DNA of 64,000 bases from Sphingomonas sp. (GCA_017849555.1 JAFIGU010000077.1:50758-114757), one strand, 5' to 3'; positions 53,910 through 63,016 are shown, numbered from the stretch's first letter. The notes: generated by a model from the letters alone, not told the origin. Numbers and translations: made by a program.

Positions 53910-54154
53910 GCGTCGTCTCGGGGCTGGTCGATCGGCCGGCCGAGGATATGTTCGGCGCAATCCTTCCTGAGGAAGACGGCCATTTCCTGCCCCGACGCCA
54001 GCCGCTTGGCGATCGGCACGACCTGTTCGCCGACCAGCATGCCGAGCAGCCCGATCAGCGCGATCGCCGGGGGCGCGGGCGACCGGACGCCGAGGAGGCT
54101 GTAGATGATGCCAACCAGCAAGCCGACAGCGAGCGAGATAAGATAGGGCTTCAT
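53906..54154 (-). CDS. XapX domain (DUF1427) small membrane protein
   Basis: 82 residues: two membrane segments (YLISLAVGLLVGIIYSLLGV and PAIALIGLLGMLVGEQVVPI) with the XapX core RSPAPPAIALIGLLG, then a polar tail. XapX proteins are found beside isochorismatase-like hydrolases and amidohydrolases; their role is unknown, with transport or complex assembly suggested by size. Translation is coupled to the amidohydrolase (ATGA). Confidence 0.88.
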   Translation of the reverse strand: MKPYLISLAVGLLVGIIYSLLGVRSPAPPAIALIGLLGMLVGEQVVPIAKRLASGQEMAVFLRKDCAEHILGRPIDQPRDDA

Positions 54155-54292
54155 CGCACAATGCTCCGCAAAAATGGCTCTTCAGCTGCGCATCGGCGTC
54201 CCTTCCCGGGCCGCGAGCAGCGCGTTTGACTCTGACGGTGCAGGACAGGCGACCGGGACAGGGGAGGGCGCGGCCGCCAGTCCTGCGTTCCG

Positions 54293-54949
54293 TCAATGCC
54301 CTTCGGAGGCGTTGAACATCGTCTTGGCGTAGGTGATGCCGAGCCCGTAACCGCCGCCATATTGGCGCGCGATGCCGGTGGTCGACTCATAGGTTTCGGT
54401 GCGCGCCCAGTCGCGCTGCAGCTCGAGCATATATTGGAGCGAGGTCATCGGCTTGGCGCCGAGCTGGATCATCCGCTGCACCGCGCGTTCATGCGCTTCG
54501 GCCGATATGTCGCCACAGGCGTCGGCGATGAAATAGACGTCGAAACCCTGATCGATCGCCGAGGCGACCGGGCCGACGATGCAGACGCTGGTCCAAAGCC
54601 CAGCCATCACCAGCCGCGTCTTGCCGATGCGATTGACCTCGTCGATCACGGCGGCGTCTTCCCAGGTGTTCATCGAGGTACGATCGAACATCTTCTGGCC
54701 CGGAAACGCATCGGCGATCTCGGTGAACATCGGCCCAGAAAAGCTGTCCTTGGCGACGGTGGTGAGGATCGTCGGCACATCGAACGACTTGGCGGCCCGG
54801 CTGATCAGCGCGGCATTGTTGCGCAGCACTTCCGTGGCGATCGACTTGGTGGCAAACGCCATCTGCGACTGGAAATCGATCAGGATGAGCGCGTGATCGG
54901 TCGGCGAGATCAGCGATTTGCCCGGGGTCGGCGTGGCGGTGATCGTCAT
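54293..54949 (-). CDS. Isochorismatase-like hydrolase (YcaC-type cysteine hydrolase)
   Basis: A 218-residue cytosolic hydrolase of the isochorismatase superfamily. It has catalytic Asp25 (LILIDFQSQM), the conserved RTSMNTWEDAAV region carrying the basic active-site residue area, and nucleophile Cys123 in MAGLWTSVCIV (G-x-x-T-x-x-C signature). YcaC-type proteins form octamers and act on small amides, peroxides or unknown metabolites. The exact catalytic Lys cannot be assigned by eye (K67 or R90). SD GAGGAG precedes the ATG. It is the promoter-proximal gene of the minus-strand island operon, 138 bases before XapX. Confidence 0.9.
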   Translation of the reverse strand: MTITATPTPGKSLISPTDHALILIDFQSQMAFATKSIATEVLRNNAALISRAAKSFDVPTILTTVAKDSFSGPMFTEIADAFPGQKMFDRTSMNTWEDAAVIDEVNRIGKTRLVMAGLWTSVCIVGPVASAIDQGFDVYFIADACGDISAEAHERAVQRMIQLGAKPMTSLQYMLELQRDWARTETYESTTGIARQYGGGYGLGITYAKTMFNASEGH

Positions 54950-55395
54950 GAAAAGCTCCTCTGTTGTGCAGCATCTCGCTGCCGTTCCTTGACGCTAGGC
55001 ACATTTCTGTTTTCGGATCAGACGGATAAATTGAGACTGATCGTTCCAGATTTTGGAATAGATGAGGCGCGCGAGTGCATTGGCCGCGGCTGCGTCACCT
55101 TGGCGGCAGCGGGCAGGGCGACGTGCGAATATGTGCGGATCGCGGGGTTTGCGGTAGACGACCGCCCGCTCGTCAAGAGGGCTGGTACTGCGGTCATGTC
55201 GGCTTCCTTCACCCGATGAAGGAAGCAAATGCCGCACCTTTTGGACAAGCCTCCAACGGGTAGGGTCGTCCCACCTCGAAAGGGGAACGGGGCCTGATCG
55301 CCGGGGGCAGGCTGTTCGCCGAGCGGGTTTCCGAGATGCCAGCGCTCCCGTTCGCCCGACCGCAATGCTCGAGCCGGAAATTTGTCCGGCCGAGC
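54950..55395. other. 446-base regulatory gap upstream of the island operon
   Basis: Lies between the NarL-type regulator stop and the isochorismatase start; it should hold the operon promoter. A perfect 9-bp inverted repeat (55202-55226) is the clearest structure. An 80-codon minus-strand frame (54995-55237, GTG start) has no recognisable family and a poorly spaced SD, so it is not called as a gene. Confidence 0.6.
55202..55226. promoter_or_regulatory. Inverted repeat, candidate NarL-family operator
   Basis: GCTTCCTTC-N7-GAAGGAAGC, a perfect 9-bp dyad about 255-275 bases upstream of the isochorismatase gene and 170 bases downstream of the regulator gene. NarL/LuxR-type regulators bind such dyads as dimers. 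There is no T-run, so termination is unlikely. Confidence 0.4.
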
Positions 55396-56034
55396 CTAGA
55401 TTTCGATGAACCCGCGCTTTGCCGCGATCGCCACGGCATGCGCCCGGTCCGAGGCTTCAAGCTTGGCGAAGATGCTCTTCATATGCGCCTTGACCGTATC
55501 CTCGGATATCGAGAGGTGGCGGGCAATCTGCTTGTTGGCATTGCCTCCGGCGGCGAGCTGAACCACCGTGATCTCGCGGCTCGTGAGTTCCTCCTGACCG
55601 ATATGCACCGCGATCTGGCATGCGATCTCCGCAGGCACCCGCCGCAGCCCGGCATTCACCGCCCGAATTGTATCGAGCAGGTCGCGTCGCACCGCGCTCT
55701 TGAGAAGATAACCAGCCGCGCCGGCCTTCAGCGCGCGCACGGCATTGTTCTCGTCGGCATAGGTCGTGAGGACGATGATCCGCGCCGCGGCGAATTCGGC
55801 GCGAATGGCTGCGATCGCGTCGATGCCCCCCATGCCGGGCATCTGCAGATCCATTAAGGTGACATCGGGCCGGGCCGAGCGATAGGCTTCCACCGCCTCG
55901 GCCCCGTTCGAGGCTTCTGCAACCAGTTCCATATCCGGCTGGCCGCCGATCAGCGCGGCGAGACCGTCGCGCAGCAGCGGATGATCGTCGACCGTCATCA
56001 GTCTGATCGCGCGGCTCTGGTTCGGCGAATTCAC
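55396..56034 (-). CDS. NarL/FixJ-family response regulator
   Basis: DNA-binding regulator of 212 residues. The receiver has MTVDDHPLLRDG, phospho-Asp in VTLMDLQMPG, Thr in VLTTYADE and Lys in YLLKSAV. The LuxR-type helix-turn-helix is LTSREITVVQLAAGGNANKQ with ISEDTVKAHMKSIFAKL. The start chosen is GTG 56034, because GAGGA lies six bases upstream. An in-frame TTG at 56040 overlaps the kinase stop but has no usable spacing. Cotranscribed with the sensor kinase and divergent in direction from nothing nearby, it probably controls the neighbouring isochorismatase-amidohydrolase operon. Confidence 0.93.
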   Translation of the reverse strand: MNSPNQSRAIRLMTVDDHPLLRDGLAALIGGQPDMELVAEASNGAEAVEAYRSARPDVTLMDLQMPGMGGIDAIAAIRAEFAAARIIVLTTYADENNAVRALKAGAAGYLLKSAVRRDLLDTIRAVNAGLRRVPAEIACQIAVHIGQEELTSREITVVQLAAGGNANKQIARHLSISEDTVKAHMKSIFAKLEASDRAHAVAIAAKRGFIEI

Positions 56035-56036
56035 CT

Positions 56037-59000
56037 TCAATCCTCGATCAGCCAGCGACGGTGGGCGAAGCGACTCGATAGCCCGGATCTTTGCTCATAG
56101 GCGATCGATGCCGGGACGGTCAGCGTCACCTGCGTTCCGCCACCGGGGCGGCTGGCGATCGAGAATTTGCCCCGGACAACTTCGGCTCGCTCGCGCATCC
56201 CCGTCATCCCGAAATGATCGGGCCGCCCGCCGCCCGCGGCCACCTCCGGCGCGATTCCAATCCCGTTATCGGCAATTTGCAACAGGAATTCGCGCTTATG
56301 ATAGATGATGTTCACGATGATCTTCTGGGCTTTCGAATGACGCAGGGCATTGAGGATCGCCTCGTCCCCGATGCGCAATATCTCGGCGTGAACAGGCGGA
56401 CATAGCCGGCGCGGCGGCCCTTCGGTGACGACGTGGAAGGTCGCCGAGGATGCGGTGCCGGCTTGCGCGGCGGTATCCGCGAAATGCTGGGCGATATTGT
56501 CGCTGGTCGATGTAGTGCGCAGGTTGCGGACGCTGTCGCGTCCCTCCGCAAGCGCCGCGTCAGCCCGGTCGAGCGCCTCCTCCAGGTTCGCGCGGGCGCC
56601 GTGCGAAGGCGGCAACGTGTCGATCGCCGATTGGAAGCGATAGATCAGCCCTTGAAAGCCTTGCAGCAAGGTATCGTGAAGCTCTCGCGCGATCCGCTCG
56701 CGCTCGCGCAACCGGCCTTCGACCTGCTGGCGGATCGTGGACGCCACTTGCCGCATGCGCAGCGAATAGAGCAGCCAGCCGCCAGCGATGAACGCGATCG
56801 CGATGAGGACCTTGAACCAGATGCTCTGCCAGAGGGTCGGCAGGATGTCGAAGCTCACCGTCGCGCCGGAGCGATTCCAGACCCCGTCATTGTTGGCCGC
56901 GATGACCTGGAAACGATAATGACCCGGGCCGAGGCCGGTATAGAAAGCCTGTCGCCGGTGCCCCGGATCGACCCACGCGGCGTCGACCCCTTCGAGCCGG
57001 TAACGGAAACGCACGCGCTCGGGGATCGAAAGGCTGAGCGCGGCATAATCGATCTGGACGCCGGTCGTGCCGGCCGGAAGGTGGATCGGTGCGCCGGTCG
57101 CGAAGGATCTGCCGCCGGCAACGAGCCGATTGATCGACACCGGCGGAACCAGCGCGTTCTTCGACAGATGCTGCGGATCGATCCACGCGATGCCGTGGCT
57201 GGTGACGAACCACAGGCGGTGATCTTGTGCCTCGATCGCGGTCGGCGTGTTCGAATCCTGCTGCGCCACCCCGGGTAGGCCATCGTCGAGGTCGAAGAGG
57301 GTGGAGCGTAGTTCGCGCTCGGGATGGACGAAGGCGGCGGCGAGATCCGCGACCGCAACCCTCGTCACCCCGGAAATGCCGTTCAGCCAGACGGCGCCGT
57401 CGCTTCCCAGCACCATGCCGGACAGTCGGCTGAGCCGCGGATGTCTTTCCGCACGGAGCGTCTGGAAACGCCGTCCGTCGAAGCGCGCGAGCCCGAAGTC
57501 GCCCAATATGTAGATCTGCTCGCCGATTGACGTGACGAGCTCGATCCTGCCGGCCGCGAGCCCGTTCTCCTCCGAAGCAGCGATCTGCCGATTCTCGTCG
57601 AGCATGACGAGGTGGTCGACATAGTTGAGCCAGACCCGGCCGCGCGCATCCGACAGCATCTGGACCGGCGCACGGCGCTGGGCGCCGAGCGGCGGCGGCG
57701 CTCGCCTCCATCCGCTCGGATAACGGCAGAAGATGCCGTGCTCCAACACCGCCGCGCAGAGCAAATCGGCGCTTTCCAGCCAGCCGGTCACCGTGCCTTG
57801 CGCGTCGCGGGGCAGCGCCGCGAAGCGAAAATGCGAGCCTGCGAGGCGCGCGATGCCGTCATCAAACCCCGCCCACAGAGCGTTCGACCGGTCGACATGG
57901 AGCGACCGCGGCCAACCGCGGTAATGCGCGATTGGTTGCGCGGCGCGATTGGCGTGCGCCTCGAACAAGGTCTCGCCGGTGAGGACATAGACGGCGCCGT
58001 CCTTGCCGGCCGCAATCTGAAAACCCTTGCGCGACGTCGGCGGGAGACCCGGCGCGGCGACTGCATTGGCTTCCCGGAAGCGATCGAGACCGAGATTAGT
58101 CCCGACCCAGATATTTCCCTCGCGATCTTCGAGCAGCGGGCTGGCAATGTCCGAACTCAGCCCGTTCTTCAGCGTGAAGCGCTCGAGCGACCGCGAAGCC
58201 GGCGGCCGATCGTTGCCGATGACGCGGAAGATCCCGCCGGCCGCGCGCGCGGCCCACAACACACCGTCGCGATCGATCAGCATCGGCTCGCCACTCGGCT
58301 CGACACTGGACGGAACGCCCGAGGGCGGCGCGCTTTTCAGCCCAGCGGGCTGCAGCGAGCCGGCGATCGCGTGGATCGGCCGCGAGCCACCCGGCGAGAG
58401 CCAGATACGGCCGTCGCGCGCCTCGAAGATACGCGCGCGCGCAGCGGCCGGTTCGACGGTCCGCTCGAACCTTTGTGCCTCGGGGCGTAATACCCACAGC
58501 CATCCTGCGGTCGTGGTCCAGACCGATCCATCGCGCGCGACCACGACGCTCGAAACGGCGCCGGCGGGAAGGCCGGCTTCGTCGCCGATGAAGCTCCACC
58601 GGCCCGCCAGGAAGCGCGCGAGCCCGCCCCGATCGCGGTTCTTGAGCGCGGCCCAGATACCGTTGTTTCGGCCGCCCGCGATCTGGAGCACCGCTGCGTT
58701 GCGGGCGCCGAACGAAAAGGTCGTGAGCCCGCCGTTGCGAAGCCGCGCGACCTGGCCCGCCTCGAACCCGATCCACAGATCGCCGGCGGGGTCGACATAT
58801 AACGCATTGATATTGGCCGACGGCATGCGGTTGCCCGGCGCGAGCCTGACCTTTTCGAAACGGACGCCATCGAACCGATAAAGGCCAGCCCCGGTGCCGA
58901 GCCAGAGGTAACCGTCGTGCGACTGGGCAAGCGCCCAGATGTCGGGCGGCGCGCCGTCCTTGATCGTCCAGGCGCTATGAAAAAGCTGGTCGAGGCGGCG

Positions 59001-59087
59001 CTGTGAGTCGAGCGCACCGAGCGGCACATGGGCAAGCAGCATCAGCGCGCCGATGGCCCATCTCGATTTGCGCAGGCCAACCCCCAT
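56037..59087 (-). CDS. Beta-propeller (triple-Y) sensor histidine kinase
   Basis: A 1016-residue one-piece sensor of the Reg_prop/Y_Y_Y type. The signal/anchor is ALMLLAHVPLGAL. The periplasmic two-propeller region is built of repeats such as IWALAQSHDGYLWLGTGAGL and ALYVDPAGDLWIGFEAG. The Y_Y_Y domain (RFRYRLEGVDAAWVDPGHRR, GPGHYRFQVIAANNDGVWN) precedes a membrane helix (FKVLIAIAFIAGGWLLYSL). HisKA_3 has His804 in RIARELHDTLLQGFQG, and HATPase has IGDEAILNALRHS and MTGMRERAEVVRG. Such kinases often sense oligosaccharides or aromatic compounds in the periplasm. Paired with the NarL-type regulator. Confidence 0.93.
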   Translation of the reverse strand: MGVGLRKSRWAIGALMLLAHVPLGALDSQRRLDQLFHSAWTIKDGAPPDIWALAQSHDGYLWLGTGAGLYRFDGVRFEKVRLAPGNRMPSANINALYVDPAGDLWIGFEAGQVARLRNGGLTTFSFGARNAAVLQIAGGRNNGIWAALKNRDRGGLARFLAGRWSFIGDEAGLPAGAVSSVVVARDGSVWTTTAGWLWVLRPEAQRFERTVEPAAARARIFEARDGRIWLSPGGSRPIHAIAGSLQPAGLKSAPPSGVPSSVEPSGEPMLIDRDGVLWAARAAGGIFRVIGNDRPPASRSLERFTLKNGLSSDIASPLLEDREGNIWVGTNLGLDRFREANAVAAPGLPPTSRKGFQIAAGKDGAVYVLTGETLFEAHANRAAQPIAHYRGWPRSLHVDRSNALWAGFDDGIARLAGSHFRFAALPRDAQGTVTGWLESADLLCAAVLEHGIFCRYPSGWRRAPPPLGAQRRAPVQMLSDARGRVWLNYVDHLVMLDENRQIAASEENGLAAGRIELVTSIGEQIYILGDFGLARFDGRRFQTLRAERHPRLSRLSGMVLGSDGAVWLNGISGVTRVAVADLAAAFVHPERELRSTLFDLDDGLPGVAQQDSNTPTAIEAQDHRLWFVTSHGIAWIDPQHLSKNALVPPVSINRLVAGGRSFATGAPIHLPAGTTGVQIDYAALSLSIPERVRFRYRLEGVDAAWVDPGHRRQAFYTGLGPGHYRFQVIAANNDGVWNRSGATVSFDILPTLWQSIWFKVLIAIAFIAGGWLLYSLRMRQVASTIRQQVEGRLRERERIARELHDTLLQGFQGLIYRFQSAIDTLPPSHGARANLEEALDRADAALAEGRDSVRNLRTTSTSDNIAQHFADTAAQAGTASSATFHVVTEGPPRRLCPPVHAEILRIGDEAILNALRHSKAQKIIVNIIYHKREFLLQIADNGIGIAPEVAAGGGRPDHFGMTGMRERAEVVRGKFSIASRPGGGTQVTLTVPASIAYEQRSGLSSRFAHRRWLIED

Positions 59088-59228
59088 CCAGCCGTCCTAT
59101 CGCTCGATGTCCAACCTGTCGATCACGGCCATGCCTGCGCCGCCGATCGGCCGCAAACCCGAAAGGGTGATGGTTGCGCTACCCCATTCGGCGTGGCGTG
59201 ATGTGCGCGCTTTCCATAGTTTTCGCCA

Positions 59229-59579
59229 GTGACCCGGAGCCTGTTCCAGTATCCGACCGGCATGGTGGGGGTGGCGTTGTTGCTGCTCCGCCTTTCGGTG
59301 GCTGGCGCGCTGGTCGCAGCGACGACGTTGGTCGCGATGCCCTGGGCTGTGCCGCCGATCCTTTTGATCGCCGTGGCGGTGATATTGGGCATCCTGACCC
59401 GTGCCGGCGCCGTGTGCGGCGTGATCGTGGCGATGCTGATCGGTGCGGAGGTCGGCGGCGCGCTCGCCGTGTCCGCCTGGTTGCATGGATTGGCTTCGCT
59501 CGCGCTCTCGATGACGGGCGCCGGCGGTTATTCGATCGACGCGCGGCTCTTCGGCCGCACCGTCCTGACACTGGAATAG
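59229..59579 (+). CDS. Small integral membrane protein, DoxX-like
   Basis: 116 residues from GTG 59229. Four hydrophobic segments (VGVALLLLRLSVAGALVAAT, AVPPILLIAVAVILGILTRA, AVCGVIVAMLIGAEVGGALA, LHGLASLALSMTGAG), ending GGYSIDARLFGRTVLTLE. That ending is seen in sphingomonad DoxX-like proteins placed near two-component genes. Function unknown. It is divergent from the sensor kinase gene (141-base gap) and 83 bases upstream of the alpha/beta hydrolase gene. Confidence 0.78.
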   Translation: MTRSLFQYPTGMVGVALLLLRLSVAGALVAATTLVAMPWAVPPILLIAVAVILGILTRAGAVCGVIVAMLIGAEVGGALAVSAWLHGLASLALSMTGAGGYSIDARLFGRTVLTLE

Positions 59580-59662
59580 ACAGATAACGGGGCGGACCCG
59601 TGCCTAACGTCGCCGGGTTCGCCATGCCTCATCAAGCCGCCAAACGCACAGGAGATATTTCG

Positions 59663-60499
59663 ATGAGCCAGGATTTCGTGACCACCAAAGATGGCGTCTC
59701 GATCTTCTACAAGGATTGGGGCCCGAAGGATGCCCAGCCGATCGTCTTTCATCATGGCTGGCCGCTGTCGGCAGACGATTGGGACAATCAGATGATGTTC
59801 TTCCTGCTGCACGGCTATCGCGTCATCGCGCACGACCGGCGCGGTCACGGTCGCTCGACCCAGACCTGTGCGGGCAACGAGATGGATACTTATGCCGCCG
59901 ACGTCGCGGCGCTTACCGATCATCTCGATCTCAAGGACGCGGTTCATGTCGGCCATTCCACCGGGGGTGGAGAGGTCGCCCGTTATGTCGCGCGCGCGAA
60001 GCCGGGGCGTGTCGGCAAGGCGGTGCTGATCGGCGCGGTGCCGCCGATCATGGTCAAGAGCGACAAGAACCCCGGCGGCCTGCCGATCGAGGTGTTCGAC
60101 GGCTTCCGCGCCGCGCTCGTCGCCAATCGCGCGCAATTCTTTCTCGACGTGCCGTCGGGGCCATTTTATGGTTTCAACCGGAAGGACGCCAAGGTGAGCC
60201 AGGGCGTGATCGAGAATTGGTGGCGCCAGGGCATGATGGGCGGTGCCAAGGCGCATTATGATTGCATCAAGGCGTTCTCGGAGACCGACTTCACCGAGGA
60301 TCTGAAAGCGATCGGCGTACCGACGCTCGTGATGCACGGCGACGACGATCAGATCGTGCCTTATGCCGACGCCGCGCCACTCTCGGCCAAGCTGCTCAAG
60401 CAGGGCACGCTCAAGACCTACGAGGGGCTTCCGCACGGCATGTGCACGACCCATCCCGACATCATCAACCCGGACCTTCTGGCGTTCATCAGGTCCTGA
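59663..60499 (+). CDS. Alpha/beta hydrolase, non-heme chloroperoxidase/perhydrolase type
   Basis: A 278-residue esterase/perhydrolase from ATG 59663 (SD AGGAGA). It has oxyanion segment [15 protein letters not shown], nucleophile Ser99 in VGHSTGGGE, the acid in [10 protein letters not shown] and the catalytic His in [12 protein letters not shown]. The HGWPLS oxyanion motif with GHSTGG elbow is the signature of cofactor-free haloperoxidases. These mainly act as esterases and can make peracids from acetate and hydrogen peroxide. Cytosolic, no signal. Placed with two membrane proteins beside the sensor kinase, it probably belongs to the same island module. Confidence 0.92.
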   Translation: MSQDFVTTKDGVSIFYKDWGPKDAQPIVFHHGWPLSADDWDNQMMFFLLHGYRVIAHDRRGHGRSTQTCAGNEMDTYAADVAALTDHLDLKDAVHVGHSTGGGEVARYVARAKPGRVGKAVLIGAVPPIMVKSDKNPGGLPIEVFDGFRAALVANRAQFFLDVPSGPFYGFNRKDAKVSQGVIENWWRQGMMGGAKAHYDCIKAFSETDFTEDLKAIGVPTLVMHGDDDQIVPYADAAPLSAKLLKQGTLKTYEGLPHGMCTTHPDIINPDLLAFIRS

Positions 60500-60514
60500 C
60501 CGGGGAGCCCGCGC

Positions 60515-61015
60515 ATGAGCTATCTCGTCGCCATCACCTTGTTCCACACCGCGCTCTGCTTCATCGCAATCGGCGCGGGAGCGGTCGCCGTCGCCGGACT
60601 ATGTCAGGGACGGCGCATCTGGACAGGGCGCTTTCTCGCACTGGCAACCGCGGTGAGCGTCACAGGCTATTTCTTCCCGTTCCACGGCGTGACGCCCGCG
60701 ATGATCGTCGGCGCGATCGCATTGGGAGTGATCGTCGTGGCGCTCGCGGCGTACCGTCACTTCCACCTCGAGGGCGTCTGGGCGCGGGTATATGCTTCAG
60801 CGCTCGTCGCGAGCCTCTATCTTCTCGCCTTCGTCACCGTCGCCCAGGCCTTTCAGAAGATCCCCGTGCTCCACGGACTCGCACCGACGCAAAGCGAGCC
60901 GCCCTTTGCGATCGCGCAGATCGGCGTGCTGATATTCTTCCTCATCGTGGGGTGGAGAGCGACCTCTCGATTTCGGGCGTCAGTCTCCGCCGGACGGCCC
61001 GTTATGCTCAAGTGA
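60515..61015 (+). CDS. Uncharacterised multi-pass membrane protein
   Basis: 166 residues with four or five hydrophobic helices (ITLFHTALCFIAIGAGAVAV, FLALATAVSVTGYFFPFHGV, MIVGAIALGVIVVALAAYRH, VYASALVASLYLLAFVTVAQ, IAQIGVLIFFLIVGW). Scattered His residues (His11, His57 and RHFHLEG) are in or near membrane segments and could bind heme or metal, but this is speculative. I do not recognise a family. It starts 15 bases after the hydrolase stop behind CCGGGGAG, so the two are cotranscribed. It is the last gene before the tRNA-Arg(CCG) boundary. Confidence 0.78.
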   Translation: MSYLVAITLFHTALCFIAIGAGAVAVAGLCQGRRIWTGRFLALATAVSVTGYFFPFHGVTPAMIVGAIALGVIVVALAAYRHFHLEGVWARVYASALVASLYLLAFVTVAQAFQKIPVLHGLAPTQSEPPFAIAQIGVLIFFLIVGWRATSRFRASVSAGRPVMLK

Positions 61016-61221
61016 GTAGATGTGGCTCCAGGTCTTGATCCGCTCAGCGCACCGTGGCGAAGCGCCGCCGCCGTGGTTCCCCTTCCACGACGAATATTGT
61101 GACGGACAAGACCGATATAGGGCGACCGAAGAGTATCCTCGCATCAGCCATCCACCACCCCTCGAAATTGCGGAGAGGGGATGAGTCTGGGAACGTCAGC
61201 GATGGCGTTCCGGTATTATGC

Positions 61222-61247
61222 GGAAAAATTATTCGCTTGGCGCGAAT
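61222..61247 (-). terminator. Terminator of tRNA-Arg(CCG)
   Basis: ATTCGC-GCCAA-GCGAAT followed by AATTTTTCC on the minus strand, five bases beyond the tRNA CCA end. A textbook intrinsic terminator, lying just inside the proposed island. Confidence 0.85.
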
Positions 61248-61251
61248 TAAA

Positions 61252-61328
<77 letters not shown>

Positions 61329-61386
61329 GTTGTCAGGCGCGCCTAGCAGCCGCGAAGCGCGAAGACCAGAGGGTTCGTCGACCTGA

Positions 61387-61764
61387 TTACTTGGTTTTTG
61401 CGATCTTCACCGGCTGGAACTCGGCAAGCCCGCAACTCGCGCCGCGCATCGGCGGGCTTTGGTAGAGCACCGTGATGATGTCGGTCGAGCATAATTGGCT
61501 CAGCGAGGTCGAATAAGCGAAGCGCCGCTCGGAGCCGAGCCCGGGGCAGCTTTGCGGCAAGGTCACGCGATAATAGCGGTCGCCCGAGATGCGGAAGTCG
61601 ATCACGCGATCGTTCCGCACCTGGCTTTCGCGCAGCGAGGTGATCGGCACGCAGCTTTGCGGCTTGCCGTCCGGCGTCGCGGCGGGGACCTCGTTGCGGT
61701 CCCGCGCCGCGCCGGGGGCGGCGACGGCAGCAATGGCGATGGCGGCTGGCAACAGGATTCGCAT
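61387..61764 (-). CDS. Secreted DUF6491-like protein
   Basis: 125 residues with signal peptide RILLPAAIAIAAVAAPGAAR. The mature domain has four cysteines in the pattern C(VPITSLRESQVRNDRVIDF)...YYRVTLPQSCPGL...LSQLCSTDIITVL...GASCGLAEF, which fits the DUF6491 layout with two probable disulphides. Function unknown. Separated by 27 bases from dnaJ upstream on the same strand and 58 bases from tRNA-Arg(CCG) downstream. Confidence 0.8.
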   Translation of the reverse strand: MRILLPAAIAIAAVAAPGAARDRNEVPAATPDGKPQSCVPITSLRESQVRNDRVIDFRISGDRYYRVTLPQSCPGLGSERRFAYSTSLSQLCSTDIITVLYQSPPMRGASCGLAEFQPVKIAKTK

Positions 61765-61791
61765 GATGCACCTCCGGCTTGGCGCGTGACC

Positions 61792-62907
61792 TCAATCCCC
61801 TGCGAACGCGTTCCTGAGCCGTGCGAAGAAACCCTGCGCCTCGGGGCATTCGTCGCCGGTCTCGGTCTCGCGGAACATCTCGAGCAGCTCGCGCTGCCGC
61901 GTCGAGAGCCGCGTCGGGGTTTCCACGTCGATTTGTATCACAAGATCGCCGTGTCCGCGCCCCTGCAGCACCGGCATGCCCGCACCGCGATGACGCAATT
62001 GTTTGCCGGACTGGATACCGGCCGGGATCTTCAGCTCGTGCGTCCGCCCGTCGAGCCCGGGGATCGCGAGCGTGCCGCCGAGCGCCGCGGTGGTGAAGCT
62101 GATCGGCGCGCGCGCGAACAAGGTAGTGCCCTCGCGCTCGAAGATCGCGTGGCGCTTCACATGGAGAAAGATGTAGAGATCGCCCGGCGGCGCGCCGCGC
62201 GGCCCGGCTTCGCCCTCGCCCGACATGCGGACGCGGGTACCCTCGTCGACCCCGGCGGGGATATTGACGGTGAGCGTCTTGGTGCGCTCGACCCGCCCGT
62301 CGCCGCGGCAGTCGCGGCACGGATCCTCGATCACCTGGCCCGAGCCGTTGCACATCGGGCAGGCGCGTTCGACGACGAAAAAGCCCTGCTGCGCGCGCAC
62401 CTTGCCGTGGCCGGCGCAGGTCGAGCAGGTATGGGCGTGCGTACCCGGCCGCGCCCCGGTGCCGTGGCAACTGTCGCACGAGGCGGTCACGTCGATGGTG
62501 ATGTCGGCGGATTTGCCGTGGAACGCCTCTTCGAGCGTGATTTCCATATCGTAGCGCAGATCGGCGCCGCGCCGCGGCTGGGCGCGGCCGCCGCGGCCGC
62601 CGCCCATGAATTCGCCGAAGACGCTCTCGAAGATATCGGAGAAGCCCGCGAAGTCGTGCGCGCTGCCACCGCCGCCGCCGTTCTGGAACGCGGCATGGCC
62701 GAAGCGATCATAGGCCGCGCGTTTCTGCGGGTCCTTCAGGCAGTCATAGGCTTCGTTGACTGCCTTGAACTTGGCTTCGTTGTCCTTGCACCCGCCGTTC
62801 TTGTCCGGGTGATATTTCATCGCGAGCTTGCGATAGGCCGATTTGATCGTGCTCGCGTCTGCGCCGCGGTCGACTTCAAGCAGTTCGTAATAATCGATTT
62901 CGGTCAT
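61792..62907 (-). CDS. dnaJ: Molecular chaperone DnaJ
   Basis: Hsp40 co-chaperone that stimulates the DnaK ATPase. 371 residues: J domain with HPD at 33-35 ([11 protein letters not shown]), Gly-rich region [20 protein letters not shown], four CxxCxGxG zinc repeats ([32 protein letters not shown]), and C-terminal client-binding domain ([20 protein letters not shown]). Standard length and motif set. Follows dnaK with a 121-base gap containing GC-rich dyads. Confidence 0.97.
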   Translation of the reverse strand: MTEIDYYELLEVDRGADASTIKSAYRKLAMKYHPDKNGGCKDNEAKFKAVNEAYDCLKDPQKRAAYDRFGHAAFQNGGGGGSAHDFAGFSDIFESVFGEFMGGGRGGRAQPRRGADLRYDMEITLEEAFHGKSADITIDVTASCDSCHGTGARPGTHAHTCSTCAGHGKVRAQQGFFVVERACPMCNGSGQVIEDPCRDCRGDGRVERTKTLTVNIPAGVDEGTRVRMSGEGEAGPRGAPPGDLYIFLHVKRHAIFEREGTTLFARAPISFTTAALGGTLAIPGLDGRTHELKIPAGIQSGKQLRHRGAGMPVLQGRGHGDLVIQIDVETPTRLSTRQRELLEMFRETETGDECPEAQGFFARLRNAFAGD

Positions 62908-62937
62908 TCCCGGCCCCCGCCGAGTGGTCCGGCGATC

Positions 62938-63016
62938 GCCGTGCCGGCCGAGGCCGGCATCTCAAGCATCGCTTCATTGTGCCTGAGCCCCCGGCACGCG
63001 CCGGGGCGACGATCGC
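62938..63016. repeat. GC-rich dyads between dnaK and dnaJ
   Basis: Short perfect palindromes (GCCGGCCGAGGCCGGC near 62942-62957; CCCCGGCACGCGCCGGGG near 62990-63007). These belong to the same family of intergenic dyads seen elsewhere in the window. They may attenuate transcription so that dnaJ is expressed below dnaK. Confidence 0.6.

Noticed and set aside
57246-57268. T-arm-like sequence GTTCGAATCCTG resembling a tRNA end (second att site?)
   Set aside because: It lies inside the sensor kinase coding sequence in a conserved propeller stretch and the match stops after 12 bases.
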